The notes under the pieces are model-generated. The model did no database searches. It worked only from the letters and a program-made list of their open reading frames with translations, and was not told where the DNA came from. 64,000 nucleotides of DNA from CAYTAU01 sp964442075. GTDB lineage: Bacteria > Bacteroidota > Bacteroidia > Bacteroidales > CAYTAU01. The stretch is from the NCBI GenBank assembly GCA_964442075.1, contig CAYTWH010000012.1:22388-86387 (forward strand), in the 5' to 3' direction. A program made the position numbers and the translations under genes. Below, piece by piece: positions 63,985 to 64,000 of this stretch (its first letter is position 1; each line of letters opens with the position of its first letter).

Positions 63985-64000
63985 CCCAGACTGACTTCTG

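Overview
The window looks like a chromosomal segment of an AT-rich Bacteroidota (Bacteroidetes) bacterium, probably of the Bacteroidales/Marinilabiliales type. The evidence is: five secreted proteins with C-terminal type IX secretion (T9SS) sorting domains; promoters of the Bacteroidota form TTTG-N18-23-TAnnTTTG before rRNA, tuf, rpsO, rpmH and tetR; the gene order tRNA-Thr/Tyr/Gly/Thr-tuf-tRNA-Trp-secE-nusG-rplKAJL-rpoBC-DUF3467; a PF14121-type putative porin; and few Shine-Dalgarno sequences. No phage, plasmid, insertion sequence or CRISPR array is visible.

Layout. 1-6.8 kb: a secreted M19 dipeptidase, a cyclic-2,3-diphosphoglycerate-synthetase-like GTPase, a small unknown exported protein and two convergent T9SS cargo proteins. 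6.9-14.0 kb: a tight eight-gene operon, all on the minus strand, for an amino/nonulosonic-type surface sugar (DUF115-like protein, SpsF-like cytidylyltransferase, Gfo/Idh/MocA oxidoreductase, DegT aminotransferase, sugar epimerase/dehydratase, WecD-like acetyltransferase, NeuB-family synthase, hexapeptide acetyltransferase). 14-22 kb: envelope proteins (T9SS protein with a choice-of-anchor-like domain, Ig-like lipoprotein, M16 protease, lipoprotein). 22-35.3 kb: the transcription/translation operon with five tRNAs. 35.4-38.9 kb: MltF-like lytic transglycosylase and a putative porin. 39-44.4 kb: a complete rRNA operon (16S-tRNA-Ile-tRNA-Ala-23S-5S) with tandem promoters, processing stems and a tRNA-like remnant in the spacer. 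44.5-55.4 kb: a DUF6340-like lipoprotein, a fused AccA-AccD carboxyltransferase, a 3-hydroxyacyl-CoA dehydrogenase/thiolase pair, a SprB-repeat T9SS protein, a T9SS-tailed alpha/beta hydrolase resembling polyester hydrolases, and a TetR regulator. 55.6-58.5 kb: rpsO, pnp and rpmH. 58.5-64 kb: an accessory region of small secreted or lipoprotein genes, including a serpin-like protein, a leucine-rich-repeat lipoprotein, a decayed T9SS tail and a 93-bp perfect direct repeat.

How it works together. Most of the window is housekeeping (gene expression, rRNA) plus envelope and secretion functions. The most distinctive loci are the sugar operon, which carries a NeuB-type synthase and a CMP-sugar-type nucleotidyltransferase but no recognisable hydrolysing 2-epimerase; the alpha-beta ordered Acc carboxyltransferase fusion with a degenerate zinc ribbon; the secreted polyester-hydrolase-like enzyme; and the accessory end of the window, where repeats, a nonsense-interrupted sorting tail and a serpin-like gene point to recent rearrangement. 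I see no single clearly new multi-gene defence or metabolic system. The sugar operon and the 61.0-63.9 kb repeat-flanked segment are the best candidates for further reading.
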